Shown: positions 14,264-22,679, counted from the stretch's first letter. The stretch: 23,177 nucleotides of DNA from Clostridiales bacterium (GCA_004556345.1 SFHQ01000028.1:1-23177), one strand, 5' to 3'. Notes: generated by a model not told the origin, from the letters alone. Translations and numbers: made by a program.

Positions 14264-15682
14264 TCACCCGATGCTGCCCTTCATCTCCAGGCGGATCAGG
14301 TTGTTCATCTCCACCGCGTATTCCAGGGGCAGCTCCTTCGAGACATTGTCGGCAAAGCCGCTGACGATCATGGCGCGGGCGTCCTCCTCGCTCATGCCGC
14401 GGGACATGAGGTAGAACACGGCCTCGTCGCTGATGCGGCCGATCTGGGCCTCGTGGCCCACGTCGGCGTCCTGGGTGCGGATGTCCAGGGCGGGGATGGT
14501 GTCCGAGCGGGAGATGTCGTCCAGCATCAGGGACTGGCAGGAGACAGAGCTCTTGCTGCCCTTGGCCTGGGGACGGACCTCAACGGAGCTGCGGAAGGTG
14601 CTCACGCCGCCGTCCTTGGAGATGGACTTGGTGTTGACGAAAGAAGTGGTCTCCGGGGCGTTGTGGACGACCTTCGTGCCGGTGTCCAGATTCTGGCCCT
14701 TGCCGGCGAAGGTGATGCCGGTGAACTCGGCGCGGGCACCCTTGCCGTTTAAGATACTCATGGGGTACAGATAGGACACATGGGAGCCGAAGGAGCCGGA
14801 GACCCACTCGATGGTGCCGCCCTCCTCCACCTTGGCCCGCTTGGTGTTCAGGTTGTACATGTTCTTGGACCAGTTCTCGATGGTGGAGTAGCGCAGTTTG
14901 GCGTTTTTGCCCACGTACAGCTCGACGCAGCCTGCGTGCAGGTTAGCCACGTTGTACTTGGGGGCGGAACATCCCTCGATGAAGTGCAGCTCCGCGCCCT
15001 CCTCCACGATGATGAGCGTATGCTCAAACTGACCGGCACCGGGGGCGTTCAGCCGGAAGTAGGACTGCAACGGAATGGTCACGGACACCCCTGGCGGCAC
15101 ATACACGAAGGAACCGCCGGACCACACAGCCCCGTGCAGAGCAGCGAACTTATGGTCGCGGGGCGGCACCAGCTTCATGAAGTGCTTGCGGACCATGTCG
15201 GCATACTCGCCGTGCAGGGCGCTCTCCATATCGGTGTACACCACGCCCAGGGCAGAGACCTCTTCCCGGACGTTGTGGTAGACCAGCTCGGAGTCATACT
15301 GAGCACCTACACCGGCCAGAGATTCCCGCTCGGCCTTGGGGATGCCCAGGGCGTCAAACGTATCCTTGATCTCCTTGGGGACCTCGGACCACTTGGCGCT
15401 CATCTTGGTGTTGGGGCGGACGTAGGTGACGATGTTGTTCATGTCCAGCCCGTCGATGGAGGGGCCCCAGTCGGGGACGGACAGCTCGTTGTAAATTTTT
15501 AAGGACTCCAGACGGAAATTCTGCATCCAGGCCGGGTCGTTCTTTTCTTTCGAGATCTGAGAGACGATGGCCTCGGTCAGGCCCTCGTCCACCCGGTAGA
15601 CGTCCTTTTCCTCGTTGCGGATGTCATAGACACTGCGGCTGACATCCTCGACGTAGGTTTTTTCCTGTTTCTTATCCCGCAT
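14264..15682 (-). CDS. sufB: Fe-S cluster assembly protein SufB
   Basis: SufB is the core scaffold subunit of SufBCD. The 472-aa length is normal. The C-terminal core shows Cys382 in SVSCQSLML, matching the conserved cluster-building Cys of SufB, and Glu411 in VGHEAQIG. The stretch GAVWSGGSFVYVPPGVSVTIPLQ (184-206) and the ENWSKNMYNLN segment (269-279) are strongly family-typical. AAGGAGGG precedes the ATG. It lies between sufC (13-bp gap) and sufD (22-bp gap) in one operon. Confidence 0.97.
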   Translation of the reverse strand: MRDKKQEKTYVEDVSRSVYDIRNEEKDVYRVDEGLTEAIVSQISKEKNDPAWMQNFRLESLKIYNELSVPDWGPSIDGLDMNNIVTYVRPNTKMSAKWSEVPKEIKDTFDALGIPKAERESLAGVGAQYDSELVYHNVREEVSALGVVYTDMESALHGEYADMVRKHFMKLVPPRDHKFAALHGAVWSGGSFVYVPPGVSVTIPLQSYFRLNAPGAGQFEHTLIIVEEGAELHFIEGCSAPKYNVANLHAGCVELYVGKNAKLRYSTIENWSKNMYNLNTKRAKVEEGGTIEWVSGSFGSHVSYLYPMSILNGKGARAEFTGITFAGKGQNLDTGTKVVHNAPETTSFVNTKSISKDGGVSTFRSSVEVRPQAKGSKSSVSCQSLMLDDISRSDTIPALDIRTQDADVGHEAQIGRISDEAVFYLMSRGMSEEDARAMIVSGFADNVSKELPLEYAVEMNNLIRLEMKGSIG

Positions 15683-15695
15683 CGTGCTCCCTCCT

Positions 15696-16442
15696 TCAGG
15701 CGTTCAGAAAGCGCTCGAAGCCGTTCTCGTTGATCTCTTCCACCAGGGAGCCGTCTCCGGCGGCGACGAGCTTGCCGTCCACTAAGACGTGGGTGGCGTC
15801 GACCTGCAAAGCCTCCAGGATCTTGGTGCTGTGGGTGATGATGAGCAGAGCGCCCTGCTTGTCCTTCTGGTACTCCTCCACGCCGCGGGAGACGGTGCGC
15901 ACGGCGTCCACGTCCAGGCCGGAGTCGGTCTCGTCCAGGATCGCCAGGGCGGGGCGGAGCATGAGCAGCTGTAAGATCTCCGCCTTCTTCTTCTCGCCGC
16001 CGGAGAAGCCGACGTTGAGGTCACGGTCGGCGTAGGAATGGTCCATCTGCAAAATGTCCATGGCGGCGTTGAGCTCCTTTCGGAACTCGCTCAGGCGCAG
16101 GCGCTTGCCGCGCCGCTGCTCCAGGGCGCTGCGGATGAAGCTGGCCAGGGTGATGCCGGGGACCTCCACGGGGTTCTGGAAGGAGAGGAAGATGCCCTCC
16201 TTGGCCCGCTTGTCGGCGGCCTCGTCGGTGATGTCTTTCCCCTGGAAGAGGATCTCACCGCCGGTGACGTGATACTTGGGGTTGCCCATGAGCGTGTAGC
16301 CCAGGGTGGACTTGCCGGCTCCGTTGGGGCCCATGAGGACGTGGGTCTCGCCGGCGTTTATATTCAGATCAATGCCGTGGAGAATCTCTTTCTGCTCTAC
16401 ATCCACGGTTAAATGTTTGACTTGCAGCAACTGTTTTGACAT
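15696..16442 (-). CDS. sufC: Fe-S cluster assembly ATPase SufC
   Basis: SufC is the ABC-type ATPase that drives conformational change of SufB-SufD; it is cytosolic and not a transporter. The 248-aa protein has Walker A GPNGAGKST (38-46), signature FSGGE (146-150), Walker B LAILDE (166-171) and H-loop His204. The EKKKAEI stretch after the signature is typical of SufC. The start at 16442 has GGAGG 6 nt upstream; an extension to 16529 overlaps the promoter and is rejected. It is first in sufCBDSU; no regulator gene (IscR/SufR) is adjacent. Confidence 0.97.
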   Translation of the reverse strand: MSKQLLQVKHLTVDVEQKEILHGIDLNINAGETHVLMGPNGAGKSTLGYTLMGNPKYHVTGGEILFQGKDITDEAADKRAKEGIFLSFQNPVEVPGITLASFIRSALEQRRGKRLRLSEFRKELNAAMDILQMDHSYADRDLNVGFSGGEKKKAEILQLLMLRPALAILDETDSGLDVDAVRTVSRGVEEYQKDKQGALLIITHSTKILEALQVDATHVLVDGKLVAAGDGSLVEEINENGFERFLNA

Positions 16443-16500
16443 AGTGCTCCTCCGTTCTTCGTCGGTGATCAAATAATTCATAGTTTTCTTGTGGGTTTTG

Positions 16501-16529
16501 ATTATAACCGCTTTTCCCCAGAAATGCAA
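16501..16529 (-). promoter_or_regulatory. SigA promoter of the suf operon
   Basis: On the minus strand TTGCAT (16524-16529), a 17-bp spacer and a perfect TATAAT (16501-16506) lie about 60 bp before sufC. I see no IscR-type palindrome around it. Confidence 0.9.
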
Positions 16530-16587
16530 TAGGTTTTTGCGAATTTCCTACAAAAGTTTAGGGTTTTATATTTTTTCAAAAAAATCC

Positions 16588-16616
16588 TTGCTTTTTCGGG
16601 CGGGGTGTTGTATACT
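16588..16616 (+). promoter_or_regulatory. SigA promoter of the 16622-17018 RNA
   Basis: TTGCTT (16588-16593), a 17-bp spacer and TATACT (16611-16616) face the structured non-coding stretch. The suf promoter lies back to back with it, and 58 bp of AT-rich DNA separates the two -35 boxes. Confidence 0.85.
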
Positions 16617-16621
16617 AAGCG

Positions 16622-17018
16622 CAATTTCGATGACGAGTTTATCTGGTCAAAGACAGTGACCGCGCCCCTGCCCGGGGCGCCAAGGCTACACGGACGGCCG
16701 GGTCAAATGCCGAAGACCCGTCGAAGAGACGGGACCGCGAGAAAATACAGGCTCCTTTGGGGCGGTTCTCCGGTTGGCAACTTTTGTTGCCTTATTGATT
16801 GAGTTAGAAGCTCAACTTTTCTAAGTTGGAATCATCCACCTGGTAAAGCGGTCAATAAGAGTAGTTAAAGTGATCTTTGCTCGATAGACTCTGAACGCTG
16901 ATAGTTTGCGTACTGGCTCCCGGAAACGGGGGCGCTCTCTGCCAAGCCCACGGCAGGAGAGCGACCATTACGTTGGATCTCGCAGGTGATATGTTTCCCA
17001 CATATCACCTGCGTTTTT
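16622..17018 (+). ncRNA. Putative structured RNA of about 400 nt, family not recognised
   Basis: The stretch has its own promoter and terminator and no convincing ORF; the 65-codon frame at 16605 starts inside the promoter and has no ribosome binding site. Many local helices are visible: GCGCCCC/GGGGCGC (16662-16680), GGGTC/GACCC near 16700-16719, CCCGTC/GACGGG (16717-16733), ACCG-GAGAA/TTCTC-CGGT enclosing a small hairpin (about 16734-16774), GGCAAC/GTTGCC (16776-16791), TTGAG/CTCAA (16799-16815), AGAGT/ACTCT (16858-16892), CCCG-GAAA-CGGG (16919-16930) and a long CGCTCTC/GAGAGCG stem (16933-16962). The conserved motifs of RNase P RNA, tmRNA, SRP RNA and common riboswitches are not seen. It could be an independent RNA or a leader of the peptidase gene at 17070, which has no other visible promoter. 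The 5' end is estimated from the -10 box. Confidence 0.68.
16981..17018 (+). terminator. Rho-independent terminator of the structured RNA
   Basis: A perfect 13-bp stem (CGCAGGTGATATG at 16981-16993, complement at 17001-17013) with a 7-nt loop is followed by TTTTT. It lies 51 bp before the TTG start of the peptidase gene. Confidence 0.93.
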
Positions 17019-17069
17019 GTATATCCAAATGTCCCGATCAACTCAACATGAATTTAGGAGGAAAAGAGA

Positions 17070-19223
17070 TTGAAAAAGACCCTGTCCCTGCTGCTGCTTT
17101 TGTCCCTGGTGCTTTCCCTGGCGTCCTGCGGGCAGAAGACCACCACCGATGATCCCGTCGCGGCCGCGACGCTGGCGGAGAGCTACCAGAGCTATCTGGA
17201 CACGGCCGAGCCGTCCTATGCCTACGACATTGCCCTGGAGCTGACCACCAACCCGGAGTATTTTAACGCCGAGCAGGGCGGCCGCAACGCCGGCAGTGAT
17301 GCTGAGCACGCCGCCGCCGATTATCTGGTCGGCGTGATGAAGGACATCGGCCTGGCCGACGTGGAAAAGCAGGCCGCCCAGTGCGACCGCTGGCAGTTCA
17401 ACAGCGCCAGCCTGACCATCGACGGCAAGGACTACAACGTCTATACCTACGCCACCGCATCTACCCCCGCCGAGGGCCTGACCGCCGAGGTCGTGTATGT
17501 GAACAAGGGGACCCGGCAGGACTATGAGGGCCTGGACGTGACCGGCAAGATCGTCCTGCTGGACATCGACCAGCGCAACGACTGGTGGATCACCTATCCC
17601 ATGCTGGAGGCCATGCACCAGGGCGCAGTGGGCGTGCTGGCGGCCAACGTCGGCGGCTTTGCCCAGATCGCCGATGATGCGCTCAACAGCCAGGACATCT
17701 GCGGCCCTGTGGGCATCCCCACCCTGTCCATCGGCGTAGCCGACGCGAAAGAGATTCAGGAGAAGCTGAAGGCCGGCTCCGTCAGCGCCACCATGAAGGT
17801 AGACAACGAGGTGGAGATCGACGCCGGTACTACCTATAATATTACGGGCGTGCTCAAGGGCAAGTCCTCCGACCATCAGATTTTGGTGGGCGGCCACTAT
17901 GACGTTCACTTCCAGGGCTTCCAGGATGACAACTGCGCCGTGGGCCTGGTGCTGGCCATGGCCAACGCCATGGTGAAGTCCGGCTACCAGCCGGAGAACG
18001 ACATCGTCTTCTGCCTGCACGGAGCCGAGGAGTGGGGCTCCTCCTACACCCAGTACGACTGGACTGTGGGTGCCTGGGAGATGATCAACCACGTCCATCC
18101 CGAATGGGTGGGCAAGACCCTGGCCTTCCTCAACTTTGAGCTGCCCGCCTATGAGTTCGGCAGCTACACCAGCACCTACTCCGCCCCGGAGATGTTCTCC
18201 ATGCTGGACTACTTCGCCAATGAGTATGCCTATTCTCCCGATCCGGAGGGCTGCTTCTCCGACGGTGTGCTGACCGAGGGCTATCAGACCTATACCTACT
18301 CCGACGACTTCTCTTACTACGCCGCCGGGGTGCCATCCACCGTCAACGGCTTCCTGTTACAGAAGGATATGGAGACGGTCTTCCCGTTCTATGAGGAGAT
18401 CTACCACAGCCAGTATGACACCCCTGACACCTATAACGAGAACGTGATGAAGTTCAACCTCCGGTATTACGGTGCCCTGGCCATGTACATCGACCAGACC
18501 CCCGCCCTCTATCTGGACTTTACGTCTCAGTATGACCGCATCGCGGCCTCTCTGGATGAGGACCTGATGGCTGAGGTCGGGGTGGACATGGCCGAATATA
18601 AGGCGGCACTGGAAAACCTCAAGACCGCCGCCGAAGCGAAGAAGGCTCAGGTGGAGGAAGTCAACGCTGCTTATCTGGAGGCCCGCGAGAAGGGCGAGAC
18701 GGACAAGCTGGCCGACCTCTGGCAGCAGGGCCGCACCCTGACCGAGCAGAATCTCAAAGCGTTTGAATACGCCCAGAAGCACCTGCTGGGCCTGATGTAC
18801 GAGCGCCCCATCGTGCCCCACGAGGCTCCTCAGGAGAACATTCAGCTCTGCCGGGACGTGATCGACTGCCTCAAGACCGGCGACGTGCAGACCGCTGTGG
18901 ACGAGTACGCCTGGACGGTGAACAACGTCCTGGAATGGTACGCCATGTACTTCTCCCCGGAGACCATCGCCGTGCAGGACGATATGCTCTGGGGCGAGGA
19001 CAACAAGGACAACCTCTACTGGGGCACCGACATCGGCTTCACCAAGGCCGACGTGGACGCCGCCACCCGCAGCATCTATGACCGCTACGATGAAAAAGGC
19101 GGGGACTTCTCCAAAGAGATCGCCGTCTATGAAGCGGCCGTCAAAGCCCAGACACAGATCCTCAAGGACCTGGGCAGCGAGGAGACCCAGTCCATGAAGG
19201 AGCTGGCCGACCTGCTGGCCTGA
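17070..19223 (+). CDS. Lipoprotein M28-family zinc metallopeptidase
   Basis: This is a probable surface-anchored aminopeptidase or related amidohydrolase of 717 aa. Residues 1-20 are a lipoprotein signal ending in the lipobox LASC. Residues about 140-250 look like a PA domain insertion. The M28 zinc ligands can be assigned: His276 (GGHYDVH), Asp287 (QDDNCAVG), Glu320/Glu321 (GAEEWG), Glu357 (NFEL, often Asp in homologs) and His446 (YHSQYDT). After the catalytic domain, about 240 residues are helical with a charged coiled-coil-like stretch (about 510-560) and no domain I recognise. The start is TTG at 17070, supported by AGGAGG about 9 nt upstream; no in-frame ATG fits. It is preceded by the structured RNA and its terminator, so expression may depend on readthrough. 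It is monocistronic, with a terminator at 19254. Confidence 0.9.
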   Translation: MKKTLSLLLLLSLVLSLASCGQKTTTDDPVAAATLAESYQSYLDTAEPSYAYDIALELTTNPEYFNAEQGGRNAGSDAEHAAADYLVGVMKDIGLADVEKQAAQCDRWQFNSASLTIDGKDYNVYTYATASTPAEGLTAEVVYVNKGTRQDYEGLDVTGKIVLLDIDQRNDWWITYPMLEAMHQGAVGVLAANVGGFAQIADDALNSQDICGPVGIPTLSIGVADAKEIQEKLKAGSVSATMKVDNEVEIDAGTTYNITGVLKGKSSDHQILVGGHYDVHFQGFQDDNCAVGLVLAMANAMVKSGYQPENDIVFCLHGAEEWGSSYTQYDWTVGAWEMINHVHPEWVGKTLAFLNFELPAYEFGSYTSTYSAPEMFSMLDYFANEYAYSPDPEGCFSDGVLTEGYQTYTYSDDFSYYAAGVPSTVNGFLLQKDMETVFPFYEEIYHSQYDTPDTYNENVMKFNLRYYGALAMYIDQTPALYLDFTSQYDRIAASLDEDLMAEVGVDMAEYKAALENLKTAAEAKKAQVEEVNAAYLEAREKGETDKLADLWQQGRTLTEQNLKAFEYAQKHLLGLMYERPIVPHEAPQENIQLCRDVIDCLKTGDVQTAVDEYAWTVNNVLEWYAMYFSPETIAVQDDMLWGEDNKDNLYWGTDIGFTKADVDAATRSIYDRYDEKGGDFSKEIAVYEAAVKAQTQILKDLGSEETQSMKELADLLA

Positions 19224-19253
19224 ACCCCCGCGGATCGAATCCCGAAAAATAAC

Positions 19254-19290
19254 ACTCCGCCCCTCTTGACAAGTGGGGCGGAGTTTTTTA
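19254..19290 (+). terminator. Terminator of the M28 peptidase gene
   Basis: A 10-bp stem (ACTCCGCCCC at 19254-19263, complement at 19275-19284) with an 11-nt loop is followed by T residues to 19289. The loop and 3' arm also contain the next promoter. Confidence 0.88.
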
Positions 19291-19294
19291 TACT
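19266..19294 (+). promoter_or_regulatory. SigA promoter of the YcxB-like/valS operon, embedded in a terminator
   Basis: A perfect TTGACA (19266-19271), a 17-bp spacer and TATACT (19289-19294) are seen. The -35 box is the loop of the preceding terminator, the spacer is its 3' arm, and the -10 starts in its T run. Confidence 0.85.
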
Positions 19295-19357
19295 TAATTT
19301 TATTGTAGCAAAGGCAAGGAAGGGAAGAAGTACGCGGCAGCGCGGAACAGATGCTTT

Positions 19358-19393
19358 CGCCCTGAGTCCCATTCCGGGACCGGGGCGTTTTTT
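19358..19393 (+). terminator. Leader terminator/attenuator before the YcxB-like gene and valS
   Basis: CGCCC (19358-19362) and GTCCC (19366-19370) pair with GGGAC (19376-19380) and GGGCG (19383-19387) around a 5-nt loop, with a small internal loop between the two blocks. TTTTTT follows at 19388-19393. It lies between the promoter at 19266-19294 and the start at 19439, so it would cut the transcript at about 90 nt unless bypassed. No T-box sequence or leader peptide with a ribosome binding site is seen in the roughly 60 nt before it. Confidence 0.7.
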
Positions 19394-19438
19394 GTTGCTC
19401 CGGCCTTGCCGCAGAAGAACAGGAGGCAACGACGAGCT

Positions 19439-19966
19439 ATGAACGAATCGCTGTATCCCTTTGTCAACCACACGACCTATGACCTGAACGCCCTGCGGGC
19501 GCTCAACGACATCGCCGAGGCTACGGTGCGGAAGGAAAAATCCCGCCGGACGAAGTTTTTCGGGCTGATCTTGGGTGTGTTCGGCCTGGTGGCCGGGGCG
19601 ATGCTCTACCCCAAGCAGAACCTCATCGGCAGCCTGCTGCTGCTGTACGGCGTGGTGCTGCTCATTATGGTCCTGCGCTGGAAGTCCTTCCAGCTGCGGA
19701 CCTCCCAGCAGCAGCTGCAAAAGGGGATGCGGGAGTGTACCTATGAGTTTGACGAGGAAGAGATGATTTGCAACACGGAGGCGGGCGTCACGCGCCACCC
19801 CTATGAGCAGATGTTTGCCGTGGTCAGCAGCGCGGATTGGTACGCCATTTTCTTTGACGAGAGCCACGGCGTTATGTTAGACAAAAAGGGCTTTATCGAG
19901 GGGGACGCCATGTCCTTCAAGTCCTTCATCGGCCAGCGCACGATGCTGCCCATCCAAGAGATCTAA
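19439..19966 (+). CDS. YcxB-like membrane protein
   Basis: The 175-aa protein has two transmembrane segments (about 40-57 and 62-79) joined by a short loop, then a cytosolic C-terminal domain. The part YEFDEEEMICNTEAGVTRHPYEQMFAVVSSADWYAIFFDESHGVMLDKKGFIEGD is typical of YcxB-like C-terminal (PH-like fold) domains, whose function is not known. The ATG at 19439 has AGGAGG 12 nt upstream, slightly far; an in-frame TTG at 19406 has no such site. It is co-transcribed with valS (15-bp gap), behind the promoter and attenuator-like hairpin above. Confidence 0.85.
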   Translation: MNESLYPFVNHTTYDLNALRALNDIAEATVRKEKSRRTKFFGLILGVFGLVAGAMLYPKQNLIGSLLLLYGVVLLIMVLRWKSFQLRTSQQQLQKGMRECTYEFDEEEMICNTEAGVTRHPYEQMFAVVSSADWYAIFFDESHGVMLDKKGFIEGDAMSFKSFIGQRTMLPIQEI

Positions 19967-19981
19967 GAAAGAGGAAACACC

Positions 19982-22636
19982 ATGAAAAAAGAACTGTCCA
20001 AAGTCTACGATCCCCACGAGGTAGAGGAACGCATCTACCAGCAGTGGGAGGAGAACAAGTGTTTTGCCGGGGTGCGGGACGCCAAGAAGAAGTCCTACAC
20101 CATCGTCATGCCGCCCCCCAACGTCACCGGTCAGCTCCACATGGGCCACGCCATGGACTGCACCTTGCAGGATATTCTGATCCGCTTCAAGCGCATGGAG
20201 GGCTACGCCGCCCTGTGGGTCCCCGGCACGGACCACGCCGGCATCGCCACCCAGATCAAAGTGGAGGAAGAGCTGCGCGTGAAAGAGGGCCTGACCCGCT
20301 ATGACCTGGGCCGGGAGAAGTTCCTGGAGCGCGTGTGGGACTGGAAGCACAAGTACGGCGACCGTATTGTTGCCCAGCAGAAGAAGATGGGTGCCTCCTG
20401 TGACTGGGACCGCGCCCGCTTCACCATGGACGAGGGCTGCTCCAAGGCCGTTCGCGAGACTTTCTGTGAGCTGTATGAAAAGGGCCTTATCTACAAGGGC
20501 AGCCGCATCATCAACTGGTGCCCCCACTGCGTCACCGCCCTGTCTGACGCCGAGGTGGAGTATGTGGACAAGCCCGGTCACCTGTGGCACATGCGCTACC
20601 CCCTGACTGACGGCTCCGGCTATCTGGTCGTTGCCACCACCCGCCCGGAGACCATGATGGGCGACACCGGCGTGGCCGTGAACCCCAACGACGAGCGCTA
20701 TAAGGACCTGGTGGGCAAGACCTGTATCCTGCCCATTATGAACCGGGAAATTCCCATCGTGGCCGACGATTATGTGGAGATGGACTTCGGCACCGGCTGC
20801 GTGAAGATGACCCCCGCCCACGACCCCAACGACTTTGAGGTCGGCCTGCGCCACAACCTGGAGACCATCCGCGTCCTGGACGACAACGGCGTCGTGAACG
20901 CCAACGGCGGCAAGTACGAGGGCATGGACCGCTACGAGTGCCGCAAGGCCGTCGTCGCCGATCTGAAGGAAATGGGCCTGCTGGAGAAGGAAGAGCCGTA
21001 CAGCCACAACGTCGGCACCTGCTACCGCTGCCACAACGACGTGGAGCCGATTATTTCCGCCCAGTGGTTCGTCAAGATGGCACCCCTGGCCAAGGAGGCC
21101 ATTCGCGTGGTGGAGGAAGGGGAGACCAAGTTCGTCCCCGACCGCTTCTCCAAGACCTATCTCAACTGGATGGAGAACGTGCATGACTGGTGCATCTCCC
21201 GTCAGCTGTGGTGGGGTCACCAGATCCCCGTGTGGTACTGCGATGACTGCGGCCACATGACCGTGCCCCGCACCGACCCCACCGTCTGCGAGAAGTGCGG
21301 CTCTGCCCACATCCACCGGGACCCCGACGTGCTGGACACCTGGTTCTCCTCCGCCCTGTGGCCCTTCTCTACCCTGGGCTGGCCCGAAAAGACCGAGGAC
21401 CTGGACTATTTCTACCCCACCGACGTGCTGGTCACGGGCTATGACATCATCTTCTTTTGGGTGGCCCGCATGATCTTCTCCGGCTGTGAGCAGACCAAGC
21501 AGACCCCCTTCCACACCGTCTTCATCCACGGTCTGGTCCGGGACGACCAGGGCCGCAAGATGTCCAAGTCCCTGGGCAACGGCATCGACCCCCTGGAGAT
21601 GGCCGACAAGTACGGCGCGGACGCCCTGCGCTTCAACCTCGTCACCGGCAACTCTCCCGGCAACGACATGCGCTTCTACACCGAGCGGTGCGAGGCCATG
21701 CGGAACTTTGCCAATAAGATCTGGAATGCCTCCCGCTTCCTGATGATGAACCTGACCATCGAGGACAACGCCCTGCCCGAAAAGCTGGAGCTGGAAGATA
21801 AGTGGATCCTCTCCAAGCTCAACACCGTCATCTCCGAGGTCACGGAGAACATGGACCACTATGAGCTGGGGGTCGCCGCCCAGAAGATCTATGACTTCAT
21901 CTGGGACACCTACTGCGACTGGTATATCGAGATGACCAAGGCCCGCCTGCAGGGCGAGGACCCTGCCGCCAAGGAGCAGGCCCAGCGCGTGCTGTGCTAT
22001 GTCCTGACCGAGACCCTCAAGCTCCTGCACCCCTTCATGCCCTTCCTGACCGAGGAGATCTGGCAGGCTCTGCCCCACGAGGCGGGCAACGACGTCAAGT
22101 TCCTCATGCTCCAGAAGTGGCCGGAGTACCGGGAGGACCTGGCCTTCCCCGCCGAGGAGAAGGCCGTGGAGCTGCTGATGGACGCCGTGAAGGCCGTCCG
22201 CACCCGCCGCTCCGAGATGAACGTGCCCCCCTCCAAGAAGGCCCACCTCACCATCGCCACCCAGGAGACGGAGACGTTTGCCGCCGGCATCCCCTTCCTC
22301 AAGCGCCTGGGCTATGCCAGCGACGTCACCGTCACCGGCCCCGACGGTCTGGGCAGCGACAAGGAGGAGGCCGCCAAGGGCGTTGTCACCGTCGTGACCC
22401 ACGTGGCCCGCATCGGCATGCCGCTGGCTGAGCTGGTGGACCTGGAAAAGGAAAAGGCCCGCATCGCCAAGGCCCTGAAAAAGAACCGGGGCGAGTTAGA
22501 TAAGCTCAACAACAAGCTCAAGAACCCCGGCTTCCTGGCCAAGGCCCCGGAGAACGTGGTCAAGACCGAGCAGGAACGCGCCGAAAAGCTGGCCGCCCTC
22601 ATCGCCCAGCTGGAACAGCAGGCCGCGTCGCTCTGA
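19982..22636 (+). CDS. valS: Valine--tRNA ligase
   Basis: ValS charges tRNA-Val in the cytosol. The 884-aa length is normal for Firmicutes. Class I signatures are HMGH at 53-56 (PPPNVTGQLHMGHA) and KMSKS at 526-530. The editing domain lies between them, and four cysteines (420, 423 in CDDC; 436, 439 in CEKC) form a likely zinc knuckle. The anticodon-binding domain follows, and the final about 65 residues are the ValS-specific C-terminal coiled coil (LEKEKARIAKALKKNRGELDKLNNKL). The ATG at 19982 has AAAGAGG upstream. Its position behind an attenuator-like leader suggests regulation, but no T-box is visible. A terminator follows at 22680. Confidence 0.98.
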   Translation: MKKELSKVYDPHEVEERIYQQWEENKCFAGVRDAKKKSYTIVMPPPNVTGQLHMGHAMDCTLQDILIRFKRMEGYAALWVPGTDHAGIATQIKVEEELRVKEGLTRYDLGREKFLERVWDWKHKYGDRIVAQQKKMGASCDWDRARFTMDEGCSKAVRETFCELYEKGLIYKGSRIINWCPHCVTALSDAEVEYVDKPGHLWHMRYPLTDGSGYLVVATTRPETMMGDTGVAVNPNDERYKDLVGKTCILPIMNREIPIVADDYVEMDFGTGCVKMTPAHDPNDFEVGLRHNLETIRVLDDNGVVNANGGKYEGMDRYECRKAVVADLKEMGLLEKEEPYSHNVGTCYRCHNDVEPIISAQWFVKMAPLAKEAIRVVEEGETKFVPDRFSKTYLNWMENVHDWCISRQLWWGHQIPVWYCDDCGHMTVPRTDPTVCEKCGSAHIHRDPDVLDTWFSSALWPFSTLGWPEKTEDLDYFYPTDVLVTGYDIIFFWVARMIFSGCEQTKQTPFHTVFIHGLVRDDQGRKMSKSLGNGIDPLEMADKYGADALRFNLVTGNSPGNDMRFYTERCEAMRNFANKIWNASRFLMMNLTIEDNALPEKLELEDKWILSKLNTVISEVTENMDHYELGVAAQKIYDFIWDTYCDWYIEMTKARLQGEDPAAKEQAQRVLCYVLTETLKLLHPFMPFLTEEIWQALPHEAGNDVKFLMLQKWPEYREDLAFPAEEKAVELLMDAVKAVRTRRSEMNVPPSKKAHLTIATQETETFAAGIPFLKRLGYASDVTVTGPDGLGSDKEEAAKGVVTVVTHVARIGMPLAELVDLEKEKARIAKALKKNRGELDKLNNKLKNPGFLAKAPENVVKTEQERAEKLAALIAQLEQQAASL

Positions 22637-22679
22637 GAGCGCACCTGCCCCGGCACAATATCCTGAAAACATAAGCAAG

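Noticed and set aside
16725..16745. GGGACCGCGAG looks like a T-box core (GGNACCGCG)
   Set aside because: No specifier hairpin, AG-bulge or GNUG motifs were found upstream, no terminator follows directly, the RNA continues for about 270 nt, and the downstream gene is a peptidase, not an amino acid gene. The match is probably chance.
16605..16802. 65-codon plus-strand frame inside the structured RNA region
   Set aside because: It begins between the -35 and -10 boxes of the promoter, has no Shine-Dalgarno and no similarity that I recognise.
16622..17018. RNase P RNA, tmRNA or SRP RNA
   Set aside because: The GAGGAAAGUC motif of RNase P, the tRNA-like ends and tag of tmRNA, and the GGAAGCAGC-type SRP domain motif are all absent by eye.
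19877..22402. 841-codon open frame on the minus strand opposite valS
   Set aside because: It is antisense to a fully intact valS. Its composition (Gly, His, Val, Leu-rich) is the typical mirror of GC-rich codon usage, and it has no recognisable domain.
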